From NCBI GenBank assembly GCA_964057225.1, contig CAXKVF010000081.1:310001-374000 (forward strand): DNA of 64,000 nt. The letters run 5' to 3'. The stretch comes from Auanema rhodensis. Lineage: Eukaryota > Nematoda > Chromadorea > Rhabditida > Rhabditidae. A program made the position numbers and the translations under genes. The notes under the pieces were generated by a model. That model had not been told where the DNA came from, ran no database searches, and saw only the letters and a list, made by a program, of their open reading frames with translations. This document shows, piece after piece, positions 41,401 to 53,032 of this stretch (position 1 is the stretch's first letter; each line of letters starts with the position of its first letter).

Positions 41401-41658
41401 TAAATTTCAAAGTCATGGTTACCATGCACCAATATCAATAAAAATTTGTTTTTAGACTAATATGGACATGGGGAATCTAATTTTGAAAACCGCATCTCTT
41501 TATCTTTCACGTGAAGCGAGTTACATACCAAGTGCACATCACGTGTACATTTAATTAGCATAAATTAAAGTTCACGTAAATTTCAAAGTCATGGTTACCA
41601 TGCACCAATATCAATAAAAATTTGTTTTTAGACTAATATGGACATGGGGAATCTAATT
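38491..41658 (+). repeat. HOR unit, copy 3, running up to the inversion
   Basis: Starts at the ctcttcatc head (38509), 3520 bp after copy 2. Repeats the series (tatcgata at 39148, attcgttttt at about 39333, catgagg at about 40588, tatggatatgg) with private changes ctctctatc (about 38859) and a cgaa tail (about 40949). From 40955 it becomes a run of plain tgcacc/ctaa monomers up to the truncated monomer at the orientation switch. Confidence 0.87.
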
Positions 41659-41819
41659 TTGAAAACCGCATCTCTTTATCTTTCACGTGAAGCGAGTTAC
41701 ATACCAAGTGCACATCACGTGTACATTTAATTAGCATAAATTAAAGTTCACGTAAATTTCAAAGTCATGGTTACCATGAACCAATATCAATGAAAATTTG
41801 TTTTTAGACTAATATGGAC

Positions 41820-41836
41820 ATGGGGAATTAAATGTA
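41820..41836. other. Inversion junction 1 (plus to minus)
   Basis: Forward sequence ends ...catggggaat at monomer position 170 and continues as taaatgtacacg, the reverse complement of monomer positions up to 72. The bases aat (41826-41828) fit both sides, so the join has 3 bp of microhomology. The break is inside monomers on both sides and out of phase, as expected from end joining or template switching rather than homologous exchange between monomers. Confidence 0.93.
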
Positions 41837-42075
41837 CACGTGATGTGCACTTGGTATGTAACTCGCTTCACGTGAAAGATAAAGAGATGCGGTTTTCAAA
41901 ATTTGATTCCCCATGTCCATATTAGTCTAAAAACAAATTTTCATTGATATTGGTGCATGGTAACCATGACTTTGAAATTTACGTGAACTTTAATTTATGC
42001 TAATTAAATGTACACGTGATGTGCACTTGGTATGTAACTCGCTACACGTGAAAGATAAAGAGATGCGGTTTTCAA

Positions 42076-44011
42076 AATTAGATTCCTCATGTCCATATTA
42101 GTCTAAAAACAAATTTTTATTGATATTGGTGCATGGTAACCATGACTTTGAAATTTACGTGAACTTTAATTTATGCTAATTAAATGTACACGTGATGTGC
42201 ACTTGGTATGTAACTCGCTTCACGTGAAAGATAAAGAGATGCGGTTTTCAAAATTAGATTCCCCATGTACATATTAGTCTAAAAACGAATTTTTATTGAT
42301 ATTGGTGCATGGTAACCATGACTTTGAAATTTACGTGAACTTTAATTTATGCTAATTAAATGTACACGTGATGTGCACTTGGTATGTAACTCGCTTCACG
42401 TGAAAGATAAAGAGATGCGGTTTCCAAAATTTGATTCCCCATGTCCATATTAGTCTGAATACAAATTTTCATTGATATTGGTTCATGGTAACCATGACTT
42501 TGAATTTTACGTGAACTTTAATTTATGCTAATTAAATGTACACGTGATGTGCACTTGGTATGTAACTCGCTTCACGTGAAAGATAAAGAGATGCGGTTTT
42601 CAAAATTTGATTCCCCATGTCCATATTAGTCTGAATACAAATTTTCATTGATATTGGTTCATGGTAACCATGACTTTGAAATTTACGTGAACTTTAATTT
42701 ATGCTAATTAAATGTACACGTGATGTGCACTTGGTATGTAACTCGCTTCACGTGAAAGATAAAGAGATGCGGTTTTCAAAATTAGATTTCCCATGTCCAT
42801 ATTAGTCTAAAAACAAATTTTTATTGATATTGGTGCATGGTAACCATGACTTTGAAATTTACGTGAACTTTAATTTATGCTAATTAAATGTACACGTGAT
42901 GTGCACTTGGTATGTAACTCGCTACACGTGAAAGATAAAGAGATGCGGTTTTCAAAATTAGATTCCTCATGTCCATATTAGTCTAAAAACAAATTTTTAT
43001 TGATATTGGTGCATGGTAACCATGACTTTGAAATTTACGTGAACTTTAATTTATGCTAATTAAATGTACACGTGATGTGCACTTGGTATGTAACTCGCTT
43101 CACGTGAAAGATAAAGAGATGCGGTTTTCAAAATTTGATTCCCCATGTCCATATTAGTCTGAATACAAATTTTCATTGATATTGGTTCATGGTAACCATG
43201 ACTTTGAAATTTACGTGAACTTTAATTTATGCTAATTAAATGTACACGTGATGTGCACTTGGTATGTAACTCGCTTCACGTGAAAGATAAAGAGATGCGG
43301 TTTTCAAAATTAGATTTCCCATGTCCATATTAGTCTAAAAACAAATTTTTATTGATATTGGTGCATGGTAACCATGACTTTGAAATTTACGTGAACTTTA
43401 ATTTATGCTAATTAAATGTACACGTGATGTGCACTTGGTATGTAACTCGCTACACGTGAAAGATAAAGAGATGCGGTTTTCAAAATTAGATTCCTCATGT
43501 CCATATTAGTCTAAAAACAAATTTTTATTGATATTGGTGCATGGTAACCATGACTTTGAAATTTACGTGAACTTTAATTTATGCTAATTAAATGTACACG
43601 TGATGTGCACTTGGTATGTAACTCGCTTCACGTGAAAGATAAAGAGATGCGGTTTTCAAAATTAGATTCCCCATGTACATATTAGTCTAAAAACGAATTT
43701 TTATTGATATTGGTGCATGGTAACCATGACTTTGAAATTTACGTGAACTTTAATTTATGCTAATTAAATGTACACGTGATGTGCACTTGGTATGTAACTC
43801 GCTTCACGTGAAAGATAAAGAGATGCGGTTTCCAAAATTTGATTCCCCATGTCCATATTAGTCTGAATACAAATTTTCATTGGTATTGGTTCATGGTAAC
43901 CATGACTTTGAATTTTACGTGAACTTTAATTTATGCTAATTAAATGTACACGTGATGTGCACTTGGTATGTAACTCGCTTCACGTGAAAGATAAAGAGAT
44001 GCGGTTTTCAA
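42076..44011 (-). repeat. 8-monomer spaced repeat in the inverted block
   Basis: Blocks 43484-44011 and 42076-42603 (minus strand, three monomers each, 1408 bp apart) share gtaaaattc with gtattcag, then a tttggaaacc anchor with attcgttttt and tatgtacatgg, then a catgagg monomer. The 3-mer repeat lies between them. The variant aataccaatg (about 43883) is private to the first block. Confidence 0.8.
42604..43659 (-). repeat. 3-mer HOR in the inverted block, two 528-bp copies
   Basis: On the minus strand, copies 43132-43659 and 42604-43131 each contain a catgagg monomer, a cacgtgtagcg head with gggaaat tail, and a tgaacc monomer with gtattcagac and caaa. These are the densest occurrences of the gtattcag variant in the window. 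Confidence 0.82.
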
Positions 44012-45067
44012 AATTAGATTTCCCATGTCCATATTAGTCTAAAAACAAATTTTTATTGATATTGGTGCATGGTAACCATGACTTTGAAATTTACGTGAAC
44101 TTTAATTTATGCTAATTAAATGTACACGTGATGTGCACTTGGTATGTAACTCGCTTCACGTGAAAGATAAAGAGATGCGGTTTTCAAAATTAGATTCCTC
44201 ATGTCCATATTAGTCTAAAAACAAATTTTTATTGATATTGGTGCATGGTAACCATGACTTTGAAATTTACGTGAACTTTAATTTATGCTAATTAAATGTA
44301 CACGTGATGTGCACTTGGTATGTAACTCGCTTCACGTGAAAGATAAAGAGATGCGGTTTTCAAAATTAGATTCCCCATGTCCATATTAGTCTAAAAACAA
44401 ATTTTTATTGATATTGGTGCATGGTAACCATGACTTTGAAATTTACGTGAACTTTAATTTATGCTAATTAAATGTACACGTGATGTGCACTTGGTATGTA
44501 ACTCGCTTCACGTGAAAGATAAAGAGATGCGGTTTTCAAAATAAGATTCCCCATGTACATATTAGTCTAAAAACGAATTTTTATTGATATTGGTGCATGG
44601 TAACCATGACTTTGAAATTTACGTGAACTTTAATTTATGCTAATTAAATGTACACGTGATGTGCACTTGGTATGTAACTCGCTTCACGTGAAAGATAAAG
44701 AGATGCGGTTTTCAAAATTAGATTCCCCATGTCCATATTAGTCTAAAAACAAATTTTTATTGATATTGGTGCATGGTAACCATGACTTTGAAATTTACGT
44801 GAACTTTAATTTATGCTAATTAAATGTACACGTGATGTGCACTTGGTATGTAACTCGCTTCACGTGAAAGATAAAGAGATGCGGTTTTCAAAATTAGATT
44901 CCCCATGTCCATATTAGTCTAAAAACAAATTTTTATTGATATTGGTGCATGGTAACCATGACTTTGAAATTTACGTGAACTTTAATTTATGCTAATTAAA
45001 TGTACACGTGATGTGCACTTGGTATGTAACTCGCTTCACGTGAAAGATAAAGAGATGCGGTTTTCAA

Positions 45068-47531
45068 AATTTGATTCCCCATGTCCATATTAGTCTAAAA
45101 ACAAACTTTTATTGATATTGGTTCATGGTAACCATGACTTTGAAATTTACGTGAACTTTAATTTATGCTAATTAAATGTACACGTGATGTGCACTTGGTA
45201 TGTAACTCGCTTCACGTGAAAGATAAAGAGATGCGGTTTTCAAAATTTGATTCCCCATGTCCATATTAGTCTAAAAACAAATTTTCATTGATATTGGTTC
45301 ATGGTAACCATAACTTTGAAATTTACGTGAACTTTAATTTATGCTAATTAAATGTACACGTGATGTGCACTTGGTATGTAACTCGCTTCACGTGAAAGAT
45401 AAAGAGTTGCGGTTTTCAAAATTAGATTCCCCATGTCCATATTAGTCTAAAAACAAATTTTTATTGATATTGGTGCATGGTAACCATGACTTTGAAATTT
45501 ACGTGAACTTTAATTTATGCTAATTAAATGTACACGTGATGTGCACTTGGTATGTAACTCGCTTCACGTGAAAGATAAAGAGATGCGGTTTTCAAAATTT
45601 GATTCCCCATGTCCATATTAGTCTAAAAACAAATTTTTATTGATATTGGTTCATGGTAACCATGACTTTGAAATTTACGTGAACTTTAATTTATGCTAAT
45701 TAAATGTACACGTGATGTGCACTTGGTATGTAACTCGCTTCACGTGAAAGATAAAGAGATGCGGTTTTCAAAATTAGATTCCCCATGTCCATATTAGTCT
45801 AAAAACAAATTTTTATTGATATTGGTGCATGGTAACCATGACTTTGAAATTTACGTGAACTTTAATTTATGCTAATTAAATGTACACGTGATGTGCACTT
45901 GGTATGTAACTCGCTTCACGTGAAAGATAAAGAGATGCGGTTTTCAAAATTAGATTCCCCATGTCCATATTAGTCTAAAAACAAATTTTTATTGATATTG
46001 GTGCATGGTAACCATGACTTTGAAATTTACGTGAACTTTAATTTATGCTAATTAAATGTACACGTGATGTGCACTTGGTATGTAACTCGCTTCACGTGAA
46101 AGATAAAGAGATGCGGTTTTCAAAATTTGATTCCCCATGTCCATATTAGTCTAAAAACAAATTTTCATTGATATTGGTGCATGGTAACCATGACTTTGAA
46201 ATTTACGTGAACTTTAATTTATGCTAATTAAATGTACACGTGATGTGCACTTGGTATGTAACTCGCTTCACGTGAAAGATAAAGAGATGCGGTTTTCAAA
46301 ATTTGATTCCCCATGTCCATATTAGTCTAAAAACAAACTTTTATTGATATTGGTTCATGGTAACCATGACTTTGAAATTTACGTGAACTTTAATTTATGC
46401 TAATTAAATGTACACGTGATGTGCACTTGGTATGTAACTCGCTTCACGTGAAAGATAAAGAGATGCGGTTTTCAAAATTAGATTTCCCATGTCCATATTA
46501 GTCTAAAAACAAATTTTTATTGATATTGGTGCATGGTAACCATGACTTTGAAATTTACGTGAACTTTAATTTATGCTAATTAAATGTACACGTGATGTGC
46601 ACTTGGTATGTAACTCGCTTCACGTGAAAGATGAAGAGATGCGGTTTTCAAAATTAGATTCCTCATGTCCATATTAGTCTAAAAACAAATTTTTATTGAT
46701 ATTGGTGCATGGTAACCATGACTTTGAAATTTACGTGAACTTTAATTTATGCTAATTAAATGTACACGTGATGTGCACTTGGTATGTAACTCGCTTCACG
46801 TGAAAGATAAAGAGATGCGGTTTTCAAAATTTGATTCCCCATGTCCATATTAGTCTGAATACAAATTTTCATTGATATTGGTTCATGGTAACCATGACTT
46901 TGAAATTTACGTGAACTTTAATTTATGCTAATTAAATGTACACGTGATGTGCACTTGGTATGTAACTCGCTTCACGTGAAAGATAAAGAGATGCGGTTTT
47001 CAAAATTTGATTCCCCATGTCCATATTAGTCTAAAAACAAACTTTTATTGATATTGGTTCATGGTAACCATGACTTTGAAATTTACGTGAACTTTAATTT
47101 ATGCTAATTAAATGTACACGTGATGTGCACTTGGTATGTAACTCGCTTCACGTGAAAGATAAAGAGATGCGGTTTTCAAAATTTGATTCCCCATGTCCAT
47201 ATTAGTCTAAAAACAAATTTTCATTGATATTGGTTCATGGTAACCATGACTTTGAAATTTACGTGAACTTTAATTTATGCTAATTAAATGTACACGTGAT
47301 GTGCACTTGGTATGTAACTCGCTTCACGTGAAAGATAAAGAGATGCGGTTTTCAAAATTAGATTTCCCATGTCCATATTAGTCTAAAAACAAATTTTTAT
47401 TGATATTGGTGCATGGTAACCATGACTTTGAAATTTACGTGAACTTTAATTTATGCTAATTAAATGTACACGTGATGTGCACTTGGTATGTAACTCGCTT
47501 CACGTGAAAGATAAAGAGATGCGGTTTTCAA
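45068..47531 (-). repeat. Mirror copy of 49161-51624, 14 monomers
   Basis: Reading the minus strand from 47531, the order is: gggaaat; aatga/caaa; aataaaag/caaa; gtattcag/caaa; catgagg; ctcttcatc head with gggaaat; aataaaag/caaa; tgcacc/aatga/caaa; two plain ctaa; tgaacc/caaa; tgcacc/ctaa; ccgcaactc head with gttatgg; aataaaag/caaa. The plus-strand monomers from 49161 to 51624 show the same 14 types in the same order, including the otherwise rare cttcatc, aactc and gttatgg changes. The match stops at the next monomer on each side. Confidence 0.9.
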
Positions 47532-48587
47532 AATTTGATTCCCCATGTCCATATTAGTCTAAAAACAAATTTTCATTGATATTGGTTCATGGTAACCATG
47601 ACTTTGAAATTTACGTGAACTTTAATTTATGCTAATTAAATGTACACGTGATGTGCACTTGGTATGTAACTCGCTTCACGTGAAAGATAAAGAGATGCGG
47701 TTTTCAAAATTAGATTCCCCATGTCCATATTAGTCTAAAAACAAATTTTTATTGATATTGGTGCATGGTAACCATGACTTTGAAATTTACGTGAACTTTA
47801 ATTTATGCTAATTAAATGTACACGTGATGTGCACTTGGTATGTAACTCGCTTCACGTGAAAGATAAAGAGATGCGGTTTTCAAAATTAGATTCCCCATGT
47901 ACATATTAGTCTAAAAACAAATTTTTATTGATATTGGTTCATGGTAACCATGACTTTGAAATTTACGTGAACTTTAATTTATGCTAATTAAATGTACACG
48001 TGATGTGCACTTGGTATGTAACTCGCTTCACGTGAAAGATAAAGAGATGCGGTTTTCAAAATTAGATTCCCCATGTCCATATTAGTCTAAAAACAAATTT
48101 TTATTGATATTGGTGCATGGTAACCATGACTTTGAAATTTACGTGAACTTTAATTTATGCTAATTAAATGTACACGTGATGTGCACTTGGTATGTAACTC
48201 GCTTCACGTGAAAGATAAAGTGATGCGGTTTTCAAAATTAGATTCCCCATGTCCATATTAGTCTAAAAACAAATTTTTATTGATATTGGTTCATGGTAAC
48301 CATGACTTTGAAATTTACGTGAACTTTAATTTATGCTAATTAAATGTACACGTGATGTGCACTTGGTATGTAACTCGCTTCACGTGAAAGATAAAGAGAT
48401 GCGGTTTTCAAAATTTGATTCCCCATGTCCATATTAGTCTAAAAACAAACTTTTATTGATATTGGTTCATGGTAACCATGACTTTGAAATTTACGTGAAC
48501 TTTAATTTATGCTAATTAAATGTACACGTGATGTGCACTTGGTATGTAACTCGCTTCACGTGAAAGATAAAGAGATGCGGTTTTCAA
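47532..48587 (-). repeat. Mirror copy of 52153-53208, 6 monomers
   Basis: Minus-strand order from 48587: aataaaag/caaa; tgaacc/ctaa; ccgcatcac head with ctaa tail; tgaacc with tatgtacatgg; tgcacc/ctaa; tgaacc/aatga/caaa. The same order stands on the plus strand at 52153-53208, including the ccgcatcac head, which I see only at these two places (about 48210 and 52515). The plus copy has a private catgggcaatc change (about 52670) that the inverted copy lacks. Confidence 0.88.
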
Positions 48588-48592
48588 AATTT

Positions 48593-48627
48593 GATTCCCC
48601 ATGTGTGTAATATGGACATGGGAAATC
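48593..48627. other. Inversion junction 2 (minus to plus), fold-back with 3-nt filler
   Basis: The inverted block ends ...gattccccatgt (48604, monomer position 160), then gtg (48605-48607) fits neither side, then taatatggacatggg resumes forward at position 152. Because the two sides break at almost the same monomer position, base 48604 pairs with 48616, and the arms diverge from an 11-nt spacer as a long inverted repeat. Palindromic arms in satellite register extend for the whole 6.8 kb of the inverted block, though individual monomer types do not mirror each other right at the junction. Confidence 0.93.
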
Positions 48628-49160
48628 TAATTTTGAAAACCGCATCTCTTTATCTTTCACGTGAAGCGAGTTACATACCAAGTGCACATCACGTGTACAT
48701 TTAATTAGCATAAATTAAAGTTCACGTAAATTTCAAAGTCATGGTTACCATGAACCAATATCAATAAAAGTTTGTTTTTAGACTAATATGGACATGGGGA
48801 ATCAAATTTTGAAAACCGCATCTCTTTATCTTTCACGTGAAGCGAGTTACATACCAAGTGCACATCACGTGTACATTTAATTAGCATAAATTAAAGTTCA
48901 CGTAAATTTCAAAGTCATGGTTACCATGAACCAATATCAATGAAAATTTGTATTCAGACTAATATGGACATGGGGAATCAAATTTTGAAAACCGCATCTC
49001 TTTATCTTTCACGTGTAGCGAGTTACATACCAAGTGCACATCACGTGTACATTTAATTAGCATAAATTAAAGTTCACGTAAATTTCAAAGTCATGGTTAC
49101 CATGCACCAATATCAATAAAAATTTGTTTTTAGACTAATATGGACATGGGGAATCTAATT

Positions 49161-51624
49161 TTGAAAACCGCATCTCTTTATCTTTCACGTGAAGCGAGTT
49201 ACATACCAAGTGCACATCACGTGTACATTTAATTAGCATAAATTAAAGTTCACGTAAATTTCAAAGTCATGGTTACCATGCACCAATATCAATAAAAATT
49301 TGTTTTTAGACTAATATGGACATGGGAAATCTAATTTTGAAAACCGCATCTCTTTATCTTTCACGTGAAGCGAGTTACATACCAAGTGCACATCACGTGT
49401 ACATTTAATTAGCATAAATTAAAGTTCACGTAAATTTCAAAGTCATGGTTACCATGAACCAATATCAATGAAAATTTGTTTTTAGACTAATATGGACATG
49501 GGGAATCAAATTTTGAAAACCGCATCTCTTTATCTTTCACGTGAAGCGAGTTACATACCAAGTGCACATCACGTGTACATTTAATTAGCATAAATTAAAG
49601 TTCACGTAAATTTCAAAGTCATGGTTACCATGAACCAATATCAATAAAAGTTTGTTTTTAGACTAATATGGACATGGGGAATCAAATTTTGAAAACCGCA
49701 TCTCTTTATCTTTCACGTGAAGCGAGTTACATACCAAGTGCACATCACGTGTACATTTAATTAGCATAAATTAAAGTTCACGTAAATTTCAAAGTCATGG
49801 TTACCATGAACCAATATCAATGAAAATTTGTATTCAGACTAATATGGACATGGGGAATCAAATTTTGAAAACCGCATCTCTTTATCTTTCACGTGAAGCG
49901 AGTTACATACCAAGTGCACATCACGTGTACATTTAATTAGCATAAATTAAAGTTCACGTAAATTTCAAAGTCATGGTTACCATGCACCAATATCAATAAA
50001 AATTTGTTTTTAGACTAATATGGACATGAGGAATCTAATTTTGAAAACCGCATCTCTTCATCTTTCACGTGAAGCGAGTTACATACCAAGTGCACATCAC
50101 GTGTACATTTAATTAGCATAAATTAAAGTTCACGTAAATTTCAAAGTCATGGTTACCATGCACCAATATCAATAAAAATTTGTTTTTAGACTAATATGGA
50201 CATGGGAAATCTAATTTTGAAAACCGCATCTCTTTATCTTTCACGTGAAGCGAGTTACATACCAAGTGCACATCACGTGTACATTTAATTAGCATAAATT
50301 AAAGTTCACGTAAATTTCAAAGTCATGGTTACCATGAACCAATATCAATAAAAGTTTGTTTTTAGACTAATATGGACATGGGGAATCAAATTTTGAAAAC
50401 CGCATCTCTTTATCTTTCACGTGAAGCGAGTTACATACCAAGTGCACATCACGTGTACATTTAATTAGCATAAATTAAAGTTCACGTAAATTTCAAAGTC
50501 ATGGTTACCATGCACCAATATCAATGAAAATTTGTTTTTAGACTAATATGGACATGGGGAATCAAATTTTGAAAACCGCATCTCTTTATCTTTCACGTGA
50601 AGCGAGTTACATACCAAGTGCACATCACGTGTACATTTAATTAGCATAAATTAAAGTTCACGTAAATTTCAAAGTCATGGTTACCATGCACCAATATCAA
50701 TAAAAATTTGTTTTTAGACTAATATGGACATGGGGAATCTAATTTTGAAAACCGCATCTCTTTATCTTTCACGTGAAGCGAGTTACATACCAAGTGCACA
50801 TCACGTGTACATTTAATTAGCATAAATTAAAGTTCACGTAAATTTCAAAGTCATGGTTACCATGCACCAATATCAATAAAAATTTGTTTTTAGACTAATA
50901 TGGACATGGGGAATCTAATTTTGAAAACCGCATCTCTTTATCTTTCACGTGAAGCGAGTTACATACCAAGTGCACATCACGTGTACATTTAATTAGCATA
51001 AATTAAAGTTCACGTAAATTTCAAAGTCATGGTTACCATGAACCAATATCAATAAAAATTTGTTTTTAGACTAATATGGACATGGGGAATCAAATTTTGA
51101 AAACCGCATCTCTTTATCTTTCACGTGAAGCGAGTTACATACCAAGTGCACATCACGTGTACATTTAATTAGCATAAATTAAAGTTCACGTAAATTTCAA
51201 AGTCATGGTTACCATGCACCAATATCAATAAAAATTTGTTTTTAGACTAATATGGACATGGGGAATCTAATTTTGAAAACCGCAACTCTTTATCTTTCAC
51301 GTGAAGCGAGTTACATACCAAGTGCACATCACGTGTACATTTAATTAGCATAAATTAAAGTTCACGTAAATTTCAAAGTTATGGTTACCATGAACCAATA
51401 TCAATGAAAATTTGTTTTTAGACTAATATGGACATGGGGAATCAAATTTTGAAAACCGCATCTCTTTATCTTTCACGTGAAGCGAGTTACATACCAAGTG
51501 CACATCACGTGTACATTTAATTAGCATAAATTAAAGTTCACGTAAATTTCAAAGTCATGGTTACCATGAACCAATATCAATAAAAGTTTGTTTTTAGACT
51601 AATATGGACATGGGGAATCAAATT
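49161..51624 (+). repeat. Forward partner of the 14-monomer inverted duplication
   Basis: Fourteen monomers whose rare variants are mirrored at 45068-47531. Key tags here: gtattcag (about 49831), ctcttcatc (50055 area), ccgcaactc (51281), gttatgg (about 51379). The partner segments are separated by 1629 bp, and the symmetry centre of the pair is near 48346, about 260 bp left of the physical fold-back junction. Confidence 0.88.
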
Positions 51625-52328
51625 TTGAAAACCGCATCTCTTTATCTTTCACGTGAAGCGAGTTACATACCAAGTGCACATCACGTGTACATTTAATTAG
51701 CATAAATTAAAGTTCACGTAAATTTCAAAGTCATGGTTACCATGCACCAATATCAATAAAAATTTGTTTTTAGACTAATATGGACATGAGGAATCTAATT
51801 TTGAAAACCGCATCTCTTTATCTTTCACGTGAAGCGAGTTACATACCAAGTGCACATCACGTGTACATTTAATTAGCATAAATTAAAGTTCACGTAAATT
51901 TCAAAGTCATGGTTACCATGAACCAATATCAATGAAAATTTGTTTTTAGACTAATATGGACATGGGGAATCAAATTTTGAAAACCGCATCTCTTTATCTT
52001 TCACGTGAAGCGAGTTACATACCAAGTGCACATCACGTGTACATTTAATTAGCATAAATTAAAGTTCACGTAAATTTCAAAGTCATGGTTACCATGCACC
52101 AATATCAATAAAAATTTGTTTTTAGACTAATATGGACATGGGGAATCAAATTTTGAAAACCGCATCTCTTTATCTTTCACGTGAAGCGAGTTACATACCA
52201 AGTGCACATCACGTGTACATTTAATTAGCATAAATTAAAGTTCACGTAAATTTCAAAGTCATGGTTACCATGAACCAATATCAATAAAAGTTTGTTTTTA
52301 GACTAATATGGACATGGGGAATCAAATT
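50745..52328 (+). repeat. 31-mer HOR, first copy (9 monomers matched)
   Basis: Nine monomers including the ccgcaactc head (51281), aatga/caaa, aataaaag/caaa, catgagg, aatga/caaa, tgcacc/caaa and aataaaag/caaa. The series returns exactly 5456 bp (31 monomers) downstream. The next shared stretch, 52681-53560, is offset by 32 monomers instead, so one monomer was gained or lost in between. Confidence 0.85.
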
Positions 52329-53032
52329 TTGAAAACCGCATCTCTTTATCTTTCACGTGAAGCGAGTTACATACCAAGTGCACATCACGTGTACATTTAA
52401 TTAGCATAAATTAAAGTTCACGTAAATTTCAAAGTCATGGTTACCATGAACCAATATCAATAAAAATTTGTTTTTAGACTAATATGGACATGGGGAATCT
52501 AATTTTGAAAACCGCATCACTTTATCTTTCACGTGAAGCGAGTTACATACCAAGTGCACATCACGTGTACATTTAATTAGCATAAATTAAAGTTCACGTA
52601 AATTTCAAAGTCATGGTTACCATGCACCAATATCAATAAAAATTTGTTTTTAGACTAATATGGACATGGGCAATCTAATTTTGAAAACCGCATCTCTTTA
52701 TCTTTCACGTGAAGCGAGTTACATACCAAGTGCACATCACGTGTACATTTAATTAGCATAAATTAAAGTTCACGTAAATTTCAAAGTCATGGTTACCATG
52801 AACCAATATCAATAAAAATTTGTTTTTAGACTAATATGTACATGGGGAATCTAATTTTGAAAACCGCATCTCTTTATCTTTCACGTGAAGCGAGTTACAT
52901 ACCAAGTGCACATCACGTGTACATTTAATTAGCATAAATTAAAGTTCACGTAAATTTCAAAGTCATGGTTACCATGCACCAATATCAATAAAAATTTGTT
53001 TTTAGACTAATATGGACATGGGGAATCTAATT

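Larger units (their letters stand above)
1..41828 (+). repeat. 176-bp satellite array, left block, forward orientation
   Basis: Head-to-tail tandem array of 238 monomers, counted from the recurring anchor ttgaaaaccgc that opens each monomer. The last monomer (from 41659) is cut at its position 170 by the orientation switch. Monomers differ mainly by point substitutions. Length changes occur only at 1761-2122, 2827-2972, 8781-8955, 9132-9275 and 11564-11738; after 11739 the 176-bp phase is unbroken to the junction. No unique spacer, gene, RNA gene or transposon interrupts the block. Stop triplets are numerous in the monomer on both strands, and 176 is not a multiple of 3, so every stop falls in all three frames within 528 bp and no long reading frame can exist. 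A nucleosome-length AT-rich satellite of this scale fits a eukaryotic centromere or pericentromere; that role is inferred, and the family is not recognised. Confidence 0.97.
41829..48604 (-). repeat. 176-bp satellite array, inverted block
   Basis: The same monomer, now on the minus strand, for 6776 bp (38.5 monomers), seen as the reverse-complement anchor tcaa recurring every 176 bp from 41896 to 48584 without any phase change. It begins at monomer position about 72 and ends at position 160, so both edges are inside monomers. Reading the minus strand from 48587 downward, monomers 1-6 carry the variant order of 52153-53208, and monomers 7-20 that of 49161-51624. The remaining monomers (41829-45067) show local 3-mer and 8-mer repeats and variants such as gtattcag, cacgtgtagc and attcg with tgtacat. 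No gene is present. This is either a real inverted duplication inside the array or an assembly misjoin; the filler bases and mid-monomer breaks look like a real repair junction, but reads are needed to decide. Confidence 0.95.

Noticed and set aside
41826-48607. Simple in-place inversion of one array segment
   Set aside because: Flipping the block back leaves both joins out of register (11 bp extra, about 80 bp missing), and the block mirrors sequence that is still present on the right.
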